DNA from: Leguminivora glycinivorella
Taxonomy: Eukaryota > Arthropoda > Insecta > Lepidoptera > Tortricidae
Direction of reading: 5' to 3'
Assembly: GCF_023078275.1 (NCBI RefSeq)
Contig: NC_062971.1
Coordinates: 18,662,001 to 18,726,000, forward strand
Length of the DNA: 64,000 nt
Every line of letters begins with the position of its first letter. Positions within the stretch are counted from its first letter, which is position 1. The notes under the pieces are model-generated. The model did not search any database. It was not told the DNA's origin and saw only the letters and a program-made list of their open reading frames with translations. Shown in pieces: positions 43,874 to 57,292 of the stretch. A program made the translations under genes and the position numbers.

Positions 43874-44219
43874 AACACGTAAATTTACTTTGCCGTTATT
43901 AAGCCATGTTTTATGTATTATTCAATCCTAAAAAACGGCTAAAGTATACTTAACCGTGTTTTAACAGTAAAATCATACATATTTTAGGAATTATTTGCAT
44001 AACTTAAACACAAAATGGCGAATTTCTAATAAATTAAACAATATTTAATTAAATTGATTTTAAATAATGTTAGCGTGAATTTAGTTTTAATTTAAGAATA
44101 AAAGAAATCTGGACTAAATCGACACATTTCCTAGAGATATGGGTTTTTATGTTTTTTGCCCATATCTCAAAACTATCATTTGTGGGTTAGATGGGTTTTA
44201 GTGATAGGACGGCAGTATG

Positions 44220-44975
44220 AGGAGTATTTTACATACTGTGGAATCTTTAAAAAATATTTCAAGTATAGTTTAATGGGCATTTCATGAATGAGCAGAAGTA
44301 TAATTTGAAAGCAGAGAGCTGAAGCAGGAGTATAATTTTTAATTCCATTGGTCCAGATGTTAATTTTTACAAAACGGAAAAGTGACTGTGATTTTTTTAA
44401 GTCATGATAGATCCTGAGGAATATTTATTACCTGATTGGCAATAGATCACAAATAAAATCAAACGCTTTAGTTTAAAATTTAAGGAAAGCCTTTAATCTG
44501 TAGATACTCGTATTTTATAACTTTCACAACATTAGGGTACTTATCTTATTCATGAATTGCCTAAGCATGTTTCAACTCCAGAAGCTCACACCTCAGACAT
44601 TTGTGTAGTATTAACAAATATCAATAAAATATCATCAGAGAAGTAAAATCTTCCCAAGCCTTTAGCCCGATATGATCTTGCATATATTTGCCACCGAACG
44701 AGAGGTTTCTAACAAAGTGCCTTTTTTCCCTCTCTTTTTTCGTCACGACCGTAGACTTTGTATGCTAATAGTGTTAAACCTGATCAAGAAAATCGTATGT
44801 GCATGTGAAGTTATACGGGACAAATGTCGTTCTGATTCTGAGTGCAGAAATAGTTGTTTTCGGGTGCAATGTTGTGTTCGACTAAATGTTATTTAAACGT
44901 AAGAAAATTAACGTGTAAAGTATTACATTATTTTTATATTCCCAAAAATGTTTGCCAGTGTCACCCAGTGTCCTT
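44220..44975. other. Noncoding stretch, nothing identified
   Basis: AT-rich, with small random frames at 44672-44896 and 44854-45084 on the plus strand. Confidence 0.35.
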
Positions 44976-45280
44976 TCAAACCTTGTATACAGACATGTGT
45001 AAAGTCTCATTAGGAAAATCAAATCTCAAATGGCGTATGCAAAATCCGGGTAGATCAGTATCTCCAGGATCCATTACCGGATAACGCAAGCAAAGTAAAT
45101 TATCGTCGTATCCGCCCACCTGCCCGCCTTGTACCGTGTCGCCATATTTCACTGTTGGGGAAATCATCGTGAAGGCCGCATCACATTTTTGAATCCCTGA
45201 AATCATGGCATAGGGATACCTATTGTATAGTAGAACTAGAGTAATCGGAGAATTTAGTAAAATATTTTTATTTCGATCAA
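44976..45280 (-). other. Orphan minus-strand open frame
   Basis: The frame from the ATG at 45206 is 76 codons and includes PTVKYGDTVQGGQVGGYDDN and LRYPVMDPGDTDLP. It stays open upstream for about 25 more codons to 45280 without an ATG. Its residue mix (G, D, P, few I/K/N) is unlike chance frames in this AT-rich window, and bases 45040-45190 are less AT-rich. No domain is recognised. It may be an exon, a decayed element protein, or a compositional accident. Confidence 0.3.
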
Positions 45281-48200
45281 AACGTTGCTGTATTAAACTT
45301 CTTTAATAACTTAAAAACCTGAAACGGCACTTAAACACGCCCACTTACGATTATTTTTGGTCTGTTTCGATCGTGATATTATGTTCGTGGTCACGGGCAG
45401 GCTAGTGAGTAGTTGTATAAATGTGTGCATAGCGCAAAATATACATATAGACGGATATATTAAATCCAATAATACTCGTAGACCCATTTCATATTTATCA
45501 TGAATATCATGGTCATTATTTTATTTCCCACAATTGTGTTTAATAATGTAGTTGTTGAGTTGTTTATATGTTCTCCTATAGGCCTCCGCCATTCACGCAG
45601 TTTTTGTTTGCAAGATTTGAATGAATAATCTAAAGTTGAATCAATGTTAATGATAATGAGCGTTATATTAAATGTAGCTTAAATCAAAAAAACCTTTCGC
45701 GCATGTCATTTCCGCTTCAGCAATGATTAGAATAATGATGTAGTAACACCTACGTGGAACGAACATTGGCGGCTGTACGGCAAATTATGTTTTAGGCATA
45801 TTATGTACGAGCTATTATGAAGTCTCTAATGATACACGTGTACGATTTTAAACGAGTGCGATTATGTTGTATCATATTTTGAACCACTCTTGTCAAAAAC
45901 TATATCGCGCAACATGTTTATTATGTGTAAAAGTGAGCTGAGAATACTTATGCACGTTTTGCCGGGTTATATTAATAAACAAAACAAATATTTTATTTAA
46001 GGTGTTATTAGATTAATCTATTATGTACATATGGTAAAGACTATAGGTACCTAGATACCTAGCGCCTGTATCAACTGAATGAGATATCCTTTATCTTTAA
46101 ATATATTTTTTTAATTTAATTCATCATACATGTTCAGTATATACATAATTATAAATAATTATTTATTATTCGGAGTTCGAACTACTAACAAACCACATAA
46201 AATTGAGTTCGACTTCATTTCAAACACTTTCATACACGTCTATAAATTAAACTAGTACATTAATCGATCCAGAATCCGCCTAATAAATCGAATTAGCGCT
46301 AAGCCTAATACTTTACCTTACAGTGTTATTACTAGTCCAAAGCATATAAGGAAGGCCGATACCGCTAATAAAGCTCCTGAGATATCAGAGTGCTGTCCAA
46401 TATCTGTACCACTTACAGCTAAAAGGGGAAATTGCACAAGTTGTCGCAGATAATCAATAAGGATCTAGTCTGTTTGGTAAGTGTCAATTCAACGATAGTG
46501 GCGAAATGTAGTTCAGACTCATTACGATTACAGTACCTTTAATAACACCAGAGTTAATGGTCCCAAGTAATACAAATACATGGGTGTGTGTAAAGACTTG
46601 GGCTTGCAATTAGATAACAAATATTTAAAACATATATTAATACATATTTTCATGTCGCTGGTGATAAATTCCCAAAATAGCACGTTTAACTACACTAAGT
46701 ACGTACAGGTTGCGTAGACAAGGCTCGGCTAGGCTACATAGCGTACTTATATATCATCTCTTTTTTTTATCGCACTAATGGGGAAGGGCGATCGAGAGAG
46801 AACTGCGATACAATAATTTATGGAACGTAAACTATTGGCCTCTTGTGTACAGGTCCAGGTTCTTTTTAGAGCGAAAATCAGCTAGCTAATACTTACATAA
46901 TATAATAATATCTGTGATAGACCCAGAAGCCGTTATATGGGACGACACAGCGCGATTAATAACCGTAGCTGCGTGTAGGCAATAACAGCGATTTTGCGAA
47001 TAAATCACTGGATAGGAAGTGATATCTCTTCGAAGCAAGCGCATTGGGCTCACGTGAACTGGGACCAATAACTATGAATATGTGTCGCAGGGTTACCACA
47101 TTGCGTATAGGTGCCTCCCTCAAACTACATCATAGCATGAGACACCGGGTGACATAGATTAGATAGGTTGCGTTACCATTTTTATTAGTGCATGCCTGTA
47201 ATCTTTGATATTTAGTCTTGTTTAAAAAAAACAAGTACCTGCATTCATATAGGTAAAATATTACATTTTAATTTTGGACCAAGGCAACTCAAACGTATTA
47301 TTACTACATTTGATTTTTGGGTGGATTCTATACAAAATAAATATTTTTATATAGTTAGGTACATGAGTCCAGAGGGTGAACAGGTAATTATGAAAAATGT
47401 CTATGTCAAAACAGAAAAGTCAAGAAATATAGTGGCACAAAATGAGTGACAGACGTCATTAGAGGAGACATTCCAGCTACTCATAATTAGAACGCCGGTC
47501 CATTTTGATTTATTGCGTTTTTATCATTCGCATTTCGAGTCCGAGTAGGAATGCTAGTATTTTCTCGGAACGGTAGCCCTGCGCGCGGAGCGCTACTATA
47601 AATCTGCCCAGAATGTGGGTCAGGCGCGTCAGGTGCCCGTTGAAGAATACCGGACTAATTGTGGGACACATTCGCTTTTTTGCATTCATCCTTAGTTTTA
47701 TTGAACGTTATTTTTAGCTTTTTTAATTGCAGGGCTTATAACTGACTAGTAAACTGGCAGGTAGCGGTATTGTATATTTACTTTGGACCTATACAAACGA
47801 TACATTACATGTCTACAAGTATGAGTCGGTTTTACTAATAAGACAGCGGGCAGAATGATCGCGGGTACCGGTAAAAAAAAATATAGATTAAGTATTAATA
47901 GGTATGCAATTAGAATATGTCCAGCAAATATTAAGTTATTTTGTGTATAATTTACTGTGTAAGCAAACTTTAATTAGCATGAGCCAAATGAAACAGTTCT
48001 GTGTCAGTTCTAATCAAATTGACAGTAAGAATTCTGTGTTATGGATTTATGTGACAGTCTCGACAAAAACTTAGCATAAAATTCACTAGGCACAGCCGTT
48101 TCTGCAATTCTAAAAACAGGCAACTAAATGTATAGGCCCAGTTGTCACATCGAAGAAAGTGGCCGGCGGCGATATAGGCCAACCAGTTAAACTAAATAAA

Positions 48201-50054
48201 TTAGTCATTCAACTAAATTAATACGCTTAATTTAGTCACTGTTCATGTAAAATTCAATCAAATAGTTTTAATGATGATTGAATGCATCTGAAATATAGGA
48301 AAAAGACAATTGTAAATACCTGCCTTGTTTATTTTTGTCCATTAATTAATGTAGTTTGTCATTTATGATTATAACTGAAATCGTATTATAATTTTGAAAT
48401 GACTAGTTAAAGGTTTAAAAACTAGTTTATACTTTATAGTTATAATTTTATTGTTTGATAGATAGACAAGTTAAATACCTTTTTGGTACGGAACCCTAAA
48501 AACTTAGTTTGATGAAACATTGCAATCCTACAATTTGTTAGTTAGGCCTCAATTGACTCTGATTGCGTCTATAAATTTAATTAGTTTGCTAGTTGCGTCA
48601 AAGATGTCGATAATTTCACTCGGTAATTCGACTTTCCCAACGTTATGCAAGTGCAAGTAAACGCAAATAATTGGAATAATTATAGAGAAGCTATAAGACC
48701 CAGGAAATTAATATTATTGCAAAACGTTTACGGTTTACCACATCGTCATTATTTATCCTTACAGGTCCATAGTTGTATGATACTCACACCTTATTTTGTG
48801 CAGCCTTTGATTTAATTCTCAATACGAAATAACATAAAAATAGCTCGGGAAAGAAGGCAAGTGCAGCACCCCGGGGTGAGAGGAAAGGAATTTGATAGGA
48901 GAGCCTAACTTTCTTCATGATACAATTAAATTACAAAACATTATCCCTAGAAGCTTTTGAAAAACAAGTCAGATGAGTAGGTACTATTTTTTTATTTAGG
49001 TTGCATATTGCATGTTCAAGTCAATGACTGGCAAGAGGCGGCACAACATCGGGACTGGTGACGATTTTTTTTTGGACTTTGGATCACTGAGCCATAATAA
49101 TTAGTTAAGTTGCATTAGTAGTATTTTGCCCTGTCACGAGTGAAAAATCAAATCAGACAGTAGCACCATCAAAGTACAAAATCGAATGAAAAGCAATTCC
49201 TAGAAAGTAATTTCTCTTGCGTACTCAGGAGTCTTTTCTAGCGACATAGTACATATAGAGCTGAACAGATGGATACGGTAGACCCAGTGTTTGATTTACA
49301 ATGCGCCTTGACGCTAGAAACCGTCTGTTCTCACTGGACTTGACAGAAAATTTATAGATTTCCCACACCGCGACACACTTTCCTTTATATTCCTAGATCC
49401 ATCATTTAATAACTGTGTCTCTATTTTCTATTAAGGTAAAACTATTTTATATTAGTAGGTACATTACTGTCATACTTTATAATAATAAGAATTAAGTGTA
49501 GTAATAAATAAACTTCGTAATAATTTAATTGCCGCCGTACGTGTAATGTAATAGTATATTTTTTAATATCAGGTATGGCACACTGCATATAGTACCAATT
49601 ATGATAATTTAACTGGAAAATTTTAGCCTTATTTCGATTCACTAGTGATAGTGTTTTATACCATAATAGATCTTAAGTTACTGAATTAAGACCGCTGTCA
49701 ATTGTGGCAGCGTTAAGATCTGATAGATCTAGTCTACTTTTTGCAAGACTATGTTTACTATTAAAGGTGTAATGATCTAGAACATTAATCAAATAGGTAG
49801 GAGACTGATTTATTGGGATCTTATCGATAAACACCGGTTCAATGTTGTCACCGTAAGTTTTGCTTTACATTGGATTTATACCGGAGATAGTAGCGAAAGT
49901 AGAATTAATGATTGAATGATGAAAGCACTTAATCAAAGCCGGTGAGTTAATGGATAGATTAAACTATTGAAAGGGCCGTTTAGAACCGTGTCATCGATCC
50001 AGGCTATTATTTATCGTCAAGTTTCAGCACTCCCAGTTTATACTTCGTGTGGTG
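45281..50054. other. Long AT-rich stretch without identified genes
   Basis: No frame over about 66 codons and no clear inverted repeat. A GC-richer patch at 47565-47660 (CTGCGCGCGGAGCGCTAC) is the main compositional feature. GGTACGGAACCCTAAAAA at 48485-48502 is an isolated 3' end of the GGTTCCGTA repeat. Confidence 0.4.
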
Positions 50055-50190
50055 ACGGGTTAAGAATTTCACCACCCCCTTTCCTTCCGTGGGTGTCGTA
50101 AAAATTTACTGTGGGATACGGGAGCATGTAGCATTTTTTTCAACCCCTCATTCCTCAATAAGAGTGGTAGGTACTGAAACAATTTATCCA
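50055..50190 (+). repeat. Decayed LINE-tail text
   Basis: GTTAAGAATTTCACCACCCC, CGTGGGTGTCGTAAAAATTT, CTGTGGGATACGGG, TCAACCCCTCATT and AAGAGTGGTAGGTACTGAAAC occur in order. The second half parallels the insert at 11033-11222 (GGGATATGGG, TCAACCCCTTATT, AAGGGTGGCACTGAAGC). From memory the first phrase is also common in lepidopteran retroelements. Confidence 0.45.
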
Positions 50191-50372
50191 TACTAATATT
50201 ATAAATGAGAAAGTGTGTGTGTCTGTTTGTTTGTCCGTCTTTCACGGCAAAACGGTACGACGAATTGACGTTTTTTTAGGTGGAGATAGTTGAAGGGATG
50301 GAGGGTGACATAGGCAGCTTTTTGTCTCTTCCTAACGAGAGAGAAGCCGCGGAAAAAAGCTACTTAGTTTTA
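50191..50372 (+). repeat. Dispersed repeat starting CATACTAATATTATAAATG
   Basis: The CATACTAATATTATAAATGA start is followed by a GTGTGTGTCTGTTTGTTTGT microsatellite-like run, CGTCTTTCACGGC, TGACATAGGCAGC and a terminal GAGAAGCCGCGGAAAAAAGC. I recall this as one of the commonest repeats in lepidopteran genomes. The end resembles that of the repeat at 340-612. Confidence 0.65.
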
Positions 50373-53340
50373 TATAAAGGCCTAAGTTTAAAAACACAGT
50401 TTAATCCAATTTAATGCTATGTACTGAAGCAATGAATAGTAAAAAAAGACATTGTTTTGATCACTAACCTTTTGCGAACACCCACGTTATAATAATACAA
50501 ACGCTTAAGTTTCCAGCTTTAGCGGAGTCTATGGACTATTCAAGTATTCAGTCATAAGAAGACTTAACTATATTTACCTTCCTTACGTGTGGGATGAATA
50601 TTGGGTTCTAGTTTTACTACTTACAACAGGTAAAGACAAATTTTGTTCGAAACTATTCATAACAATAGGTACTAACTTCGAGAATAACAGTATTGGTAAA
50701 ACTAGCTCATTAGGTACGTTGAGATACTAATTCACACTTCGATATAATAACTTTGTATGGTACTAGAAGTATAATAAACTGTTTTCTATAGGCATTATAC
50801 GACTGCTCGGTTTAAATGACATATTATTTAAATGAGCCTTTACCTCGGCACTTAATATCGAACATTCACTTAACATTCCTATATAAGACTTAGTATGTAA
50901 TTCATACTTATGCAAAGCAAAACGGGTCGTATTATGCAGAGTAAAAGCATAAAATTGCAAATGTTTGAATAAATGGGCTTTCTCAAAGATGCCTCCGGCG
51001 ATGTATAATTAGATGAAGGACCGATGAGAGGACGATGTACGGAACTGAATTGCTCTCATTTCACTAGCTTGTTTCTGTCCTTATTATGGACACAAAAATG
51101 GTTAATAATATATAACCAAATATTTATTTATAAATATTTATTGTAAACATAATATACGATAATTTAAAACTAACTTCGCATTTGCAGTTACTTTTTATGA
51201 CGTTTCAACTTTATGACGTTTCAAAATGATTTACCTACTCGAAAGTGTAACAAACTTCAGAGAAAATGACAATTTTACGAAGTGAATGAACAGCGCCTCA
51301 CAAACAGTTACTATAATCAAAACATACATGTATTTTCGAGGCTCAGGTATCAAACACTCGTAGCAATTATTATTAAAGGGCCAATCTACGTATATCTACC
51401 CCACTTTGTGCCGCAATCGACAATGTAATGAGAAACTGAAGGCGGATTCCATTTAAAATGTCACACATTTTGTATGCCCCAGCAATTCTAGTTTAATCTG
51501 AACTTAATTGAAAAGCGACAACAAGTAAGATAACTGGATATTTACTAGTATGCGCCTAAGCTATGGCTTGTATCTATTTTCTAAGATTAGTTTAGTCCAG
51601 TTTATGTAAACGTCAGTTAATTGGCAGATACGTTATTAGGGTCTAAGTTATTATCGCGCTAGAGGATTAAAATCTGTGTCAGATACTCGTCTAACCGTAG
51701 AAGATGTTAGTTAATAAAGCATTTAAATTAAACTTTTCGGAAATCACTTTATAGGAAATTATTAATACAAATAGGTACTTAAACAAAACACAATTCAGTT
51801 GGTAGATCGCTAGAGTAATAATCGCGAATTAAACTAGGATTCTTACTTTTTTTTACCTTCCACGACGTTGTTAACATTTTTAATTGTTAAAAAATAATAT
51901 AACAACACTTCCAATTTTGTTCTGAACTTCTGCTGTCTAGTCTATTTATGTACTATTCAAACCTACTTAATTTTGTAGAAAGGATGCATTCTCTTGAAGA
52001 CTGTTAACAACCTCACGTGACACGGAAGTGTTACAAGCCAAGGATAAAAGTATTAAATTGTCCAACGCCCCCTCCCGTTTCCCTTTCCCTACCCGATTAT
52101 AAAGTGTCGACAGCTAACCTGCAATTGTACAGATGTAGATAACCAATCCTGCTTCTATCTCCCTTTTAAGCATGAGAAAAATTTGAGATACACCGATAAA
52201 CTGAGTGTTTTTAATTGTTCCCATTGTGTTATTATATGGTTTTTTAACATTTCATCTTTGCTTTAACTTCGTTATCACGTATACGATAGGTTTTACGATT
52301 TGCATGTATAATACGCGAGTTTATTAAATAAAGTACGGTGAGAAACTAATCAAATAAATATTATTTAGTATTTTGGTGAGATATGCGACTTCAACTGTTT
52401 CCATAAAACCAAATTCTCAATGTAAAAATGAGACTCAGTTCCATGTTAAGATCTATTAGAATCTTAGTGATTAGATTTTGCTATAACGCCACCCTAAGGC
52501 GGTTGAGAATTGAGGGAATAAAATTGGTACAATAAAATATTCTTTTATTTGTTTAAGGGCAGTTTCCAAAAGGCGTTCCAGCCCCGGGAAAAAAGTTTGT
52601 TTGTCGAGTCCTGCCAAGAGTAAGCCATTTTTTAATTTAATTTGAAAACTGAATATGTAATATCGCTCTTAACGACGTTTCTGCATGATAAAAAACAAAA
52701 TTTAATCAACAATTTGTTCATTGATATAATTTAGATGTTGTCTCGTATAACGCGAATGGCGTTAACAAGTATGTAGGTCATTAGGTATTTGTAAATATGT
52801 GGACCAAAAGGGTTCTATGCTTCAAGTGCAAAAAATCTACACTACGAAGTATGATGACTTTTCTCCGATGAAAGTTACAAATAAATATATTATGAGTTAT
52901 TACAGGAATTACCTCAGATACACCAGCACCTTATCAAACAGTTCAACCGGTATCACCAGACCAATGTGGACAAATAAACAAGAAACTGATTTACAAGTTA
53001 AGAATGTCCGTTTTGTTATTTCGAAACCAATTTGAATATAACTAATAGTACATTTATATGTACTTCCTTCAATTAAAATCATCAGAGCCGCTTCCTTTAG
53101 ACCTTTAATGTTCAATAAATAACGTTAAATCTAACATTAATTTTCACCTAATTACGCTGTGTCGTAATGAACCTGCGGCATTCAACTTGCCAATTAGGTG
53201 GGTTCGCACCGACCCCACCCGTACGGTAACCACTATTATAACGTTGTTAAACATGTATACGTGCAAATTATACATAAAAATAAAAGGATCTAATAAGTTA
53301 AAAGGCTTTGACAGTTATAAAAAAACAAGGGTTAGAATGA
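50373..53340. other. Long AT-rich stretch without identified genes
   Basis: No frame over 78 codons and no supported element. TTTATGACGTTTCAA is repeated in tandem at about 51196-51224. Confidence 0.4.
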
Positions 53341-53440
53341 TTTTTAAGCAGCCGGCCGTTTAAGGCCGGCAACAACCTCCAACACTTCTGGTGTCGGGTG
53401 CTCGTTTGCCTCCTATTCAATAAAAAAAATAACTACTCAA
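53341..53440 (+). repeat. 5'-truncated LINE tail with A-rich end
   Basis: GCAGCCGGCCGTTTAAGGCC (a small hairpin), AACACTTCTGGTGTCGGG and TGCTCGTTTGCCTCCTATTC followed by AATAAAAAAAATAA match the end of a common lepidopteran LINE related to the 29343 fragment. The usual middle part is deleted. Confidence 0.6.
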
Positions 53441-55310
53441 TAAATCATAGTTGGATATACTTAGGTCGCTCATTATATATTTGCGATGCGTCCTAACTCA
53501 TGCTACATATACTTACAAAATTTACAAAAGTAAGATTACAAAATATTATCTACGAGTAGGTACGTAGATACAATTACCTAAGGTAAATGTAAGCATGCGA
53601 CAGCCGGTAGGTGTAGACCCTTTGTCAGTACAAAGTGAGGCAACGATATTCGAGCAAAATCAATCAATAGTGCCGCTAGGAAATTATACTAAAATATTCC
53701 TAAGGGCGTGTACAGATTTATGGTCAATTAGAACTTCCAGAAATGTCTCGTCGTTCATTCACGTGATTTAGTTGACTCTGATTACTTAGTACTCTGTGAA
53801 GAATAGATAACCTCATTATAAAATTATAATATATAATGTTTTTTTTTGTAATTAATTTTAATTTAAAAAAGTGACCTGGGGATCTAGCCAAGATGTGACA
53901 GGAGCCATTTACACAGAAGTAAATTGAACGCTTATATTCATTTAAAAAATATATGAAAAATTATAGCTTTGTTTCATTTTAAACACCAAAATTCGGCCAT
54001 GACGACTTAGATGCGGGTATGACAGGCTTATCAACGCTAGGAATGCATACCGGTAAATTACCGGCATTTCACATACGACATATTTTTATCAGTAAAAACT
54101 AGTAAATAAAATTACCATTATTACTAACGAAATCTACTATCAACCCTATTCGAGCTTTAATAATTATATATAATGTGAAAAAAAAAAACGTCTGGACGTG
54201 TCATATCGGAATCATACCGCATTGACATCTTTGATCTTACTCTCTTCTTAGAAGCATTCCTCGAATGTCGCAGAATTTATTACTGTTAATATTCATAAGG
54301 TTAAACCCTCAGATATTTATCTAGTCATGTACATTTCAATTTATTTGCTTTAAATATCGTTGGAGCAGCCTACAAATGCCAATTACGTTAATTAAGAAAC
54401 GTTTTTACGTACTGCGTCCATTCAGAAATGCCTCTGATCGTATCGGCACCGCATAGCGTGCACAAAATCCTATGAAGGACATTAGAATGCTTCAATTATT
54501 GCCTAAAACGGACTTAATTATGTCAAATGATTAAATGGTCATGACTCCACGTAGAAAAATATTTTGATTAACACCATAATAGATAGTATGAAAAGCAATT
54601 AATAATAATTGCTAATGCATACAATTTTAAATTGAGATAAGTAATAGTGCTCGCGAGTACAATAGCTGTTATGAAATGTTTTACAACATCGTGATCGTGT
54701 GACAGTTTTTTTTTTACCATATTTTCCTTGTTGTACATTATTAACATGGGAGCTCCGTAAAATACATTTCTATTTTTACTATTAAATACCTATGTATAAC
54801 ATTAAATAGGAAAAACAAGTAAATATTTATATGCACGCCATTTTGCAATAAAAACATTCATTGCGTGATTACGCCAATCGTTCGTTTTTAATGTCTTTAA
54901 CATCATTAATGAAGTTACTAGCATTGGATATTGCATCAGTTACTAGTACCTGATGAAATGACTACTCATTTAACACCTATTCAGAATGTAAATAAAACCT
55001 ATGGAACCTGTTAGAGCCTACCACTACACCATTTAGTTCTGGGGTTGAGTAAGCTCCGCCGCGTCTAGGGTTGCCAGGAAATTCGAAATCCTACTAACTT
55101 CCTAATCTTCGCACTGAATTTTTCTTATACTTAATTTTAAAGTGGTAGTTATCTCAAAGTCACGATATCTTGTTTAAAATTAAATAAAAACTGTTGATGA
55201 AGTTTAAAAAAAAACACGATCGAAAGAAGTGCGAATTACCTATTCGTACGTGTACAGTGTTTCACAGCTCATATGGCCCTGGCGTAGTACAGTAACTGCT
55301 CAGATGTCCT
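53441..55310. other. AT-rich noncoding DNA
   Basis: No supported gene. GGTAAATTACCGGC near 54051 and simple A/T runs are the only textures. Confidence 0.35.
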
Positions 55311-55470
55311 TATTAGGGTTCCGTACCAAAAAGGTACAAAAGGAACCCTTATGGAGCCGCTCTGTCCGTCTGTCTGTCACATATACTAAATATCTCGAGA
55401 ACTACTTAAAATATCGACTTGAAATTTGGAATAGTTATGAACATTGTTAACCTCTACAAATTGATTTTTT
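55311..55470 (-). mobile_element. Partial GGTTCCGTA-family repeat
   Basis: On the plus strand it starts TTAGGGTTCCGTACC and has AAGGAACCCTTATGGAGCCG, then CTGTCCGTCTGTCTGTCAC and TCGAGAACTACTTAAAATAT. This is the complement of the 3' part of the copies at 15917 and 61085. The 5' half is not recognisable. The 73-codon plus frame at 55229-55450 overlaps it and is not a gene. Confidence 0.7.
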
Positions 55471-56488
55471 ATTTTTTATTTATTAATATTAATTATAGAA
55501 AATGACCAAAATGATAAATGATAAAACTTTAAATGTCAACATTTACTTTATAGCACCTAGTATCGAAAAGTAGCACAAGATGTTAAAAGTTCAGTTTTTG
55601 CAGCACTTGTTTAAATATATTGACTCTACTATATTCTAGCGTCTAGTAACCCTAGAGCCGGCAACGCATAGCATTTCATTATGCCGAGATAACCCATTAC
55701 GGAATATGCGGAACCGATCCGAGCATCACTTTCACGCCTAGATCTAGTTAAAGGGTAGGCATAGGCAGGAATCTTATACCTACCTACTCAATATTAATCT
55801 AAAGGATGAGTGTTATTTACAAACGGTAAAGAAATTAACCCAGAAGATCTAGTATTATTATGTTATTCATTTCCACTTTTTTCTATTTTCTTTCTTTGTA
55901 TAATTTGCTATTCGAACATTCCGAACAACACATTGAAAGTATACACATATACATACATGGCATGACATATAGTATATATGGTATTGGTGCTATGATGTCA
56001 AAAGCAGCAAGTAGAAATAAAGCTTATTAGGAGCTTTGTAGATAAAATAATCTTAACTAGAAGAAACAAGTTCATCTATTTGTATGGCGGCCGAGCGTGT
56101 CATATTTTGTACTGAAGTTGTTACTTGCCTGTGATTTTAAATTGTCTCAGACCCTTGATTGTTCATAATTTTTGTGTTGTTGCAATTAAATGGCACGTAA
56201 CGAGGTAATTTTAATGTTTCTGTTAACTTCAACTTACAAAAATTGACGCCCGAAAGCTGCTAGCTGTGATTAAAGACGGACAACTCAGTGGATTTTAGTG
56301 AGTTCATTTGACACGCTAATACTTAGATACGTTTGCTTGATCTAATCTGTGATCTTAACAATATCTTTCTGCAATTTGGCATTCCATACATTTTTACTAT
56401 ATAGATAGAGATAGCAAAGGTCTCCTTCAATATCTTTACACATTAACTATGGAAACATATTAAAAAGTGTTGATAATAAGGTAAAATA
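55471..56488. other. AT-rich noncoding DNA
   Basis: No frame or element that I can support. Confidence 0.35.
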
Positions 56489-57292
56489 CCCCATAATGGA
56501 CGGTGATGCCATTATGGACAAAAAAAACACAAATCCTTAAAAATAAGTATCTAAAACAAGTTTCTAAAAACTGACGGCTATGTACCATAAACTAGAGTTG
56601 TAGAGCTGTTTAATTTTGAAGTTTTAATTAATTCGGTTATTTCTGAAGGATTTGGAGACAAGATAAAATTCACCAGTTTACTGAAAAAAATATCAAGACG
56701 AATTCTTAGTAATGTTGCTAAGAGAGATGAGTTCATGTATAAAATAATAAAAAAATAACGCACGGTGTAATCTTGAATGCGTTTTACTTACTGCATTAAG
56801 CATGAGATAAGGTATAAAACATACTAGTTTGTTGCTCCAAAGATATAAAGAAATGACGTTATTTTGCGAGTGTCCATTACTGGACCCGAAAAACTGCCTA
56901 CCTCCTATGATGGACAAGGAACAATTTACAAAACCAAAATTTATAAGAAACAATCCTATGTTAAAATAACCCAAACTAATTGTATTTATGGTGTATAAAA
57001 TTGACTCATTGCGTATCAGTTGGCTTTAAAAGTAAAATTTTAAATTTATTTCACTGTCCATAATGGGGGATCCATTACTGGAGAACTGCCGTCCATAATT
57101 GGAGAAAAAACACCTAGTTTTAATTTGTTAACTATGAAGAAACCAATAGGAGTATCTATTCTGCAATACGCTTGAAATGTAGAAGAAGGATAGGACATTC
57201 AAGATTTAACACGCTTGGCGGTAGAATTTTTACATTTATCTGTGAAATATCAAAAACAGGCGAATTTTTTTCTTAAACTGTCCATGATTGGG
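56489..57292. repeat. Cluster of GTCCATNATGGAC-like palindromic words
   Basis: At least eight variants of a 12-14-bp near-palindrome lie in 0.8 kb: about 56491, 56508, 56872 (GTCCATTACTGGAC), 56903, 57056, 57070, 57091 (GTCCATAATTGGAG) and 57280. Spacing is irregular (about 10 to 350 bp). The words are rare in the rest of the window. The DNA between them is AT-rich. The two minus-strand frames here (56578-56763, 56693-56974) show no domain. It could be subterminal repeats of a DNA transposon or a protein-binding cluster. Confidence 0.5.

Larger units (their letters stand above)
37535..44219. mobile_element. Candidate 6.7-kb DNA transposon with nested insertions
   Basis: CTGCCGTCCTATCACTA opens the unit at 37539 and its complement closes it at 44215. 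Pairing continues to 27 of about 29 bases. TATG lies immediately outside both ends (37535-37538 and 44216-44219), as a four-base target duplication. Subterminal palindromes ACGGCTAAAGTCCTTTAACCG (left, about 37926) and ACGGCTAAAGTATACTTAACCG (right, about 43934) also correspond. Inside are a possible first exon, decayed coding sequence of unknown type, a piggyBac, and an RTE LINE. Without those two insertions the unit is near 3 kb, normal for an autonomous DNA transposon. I cannot name the superfamily. The ends could also be two solo MITE copies in opposite directions. Confidence 0.55.
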
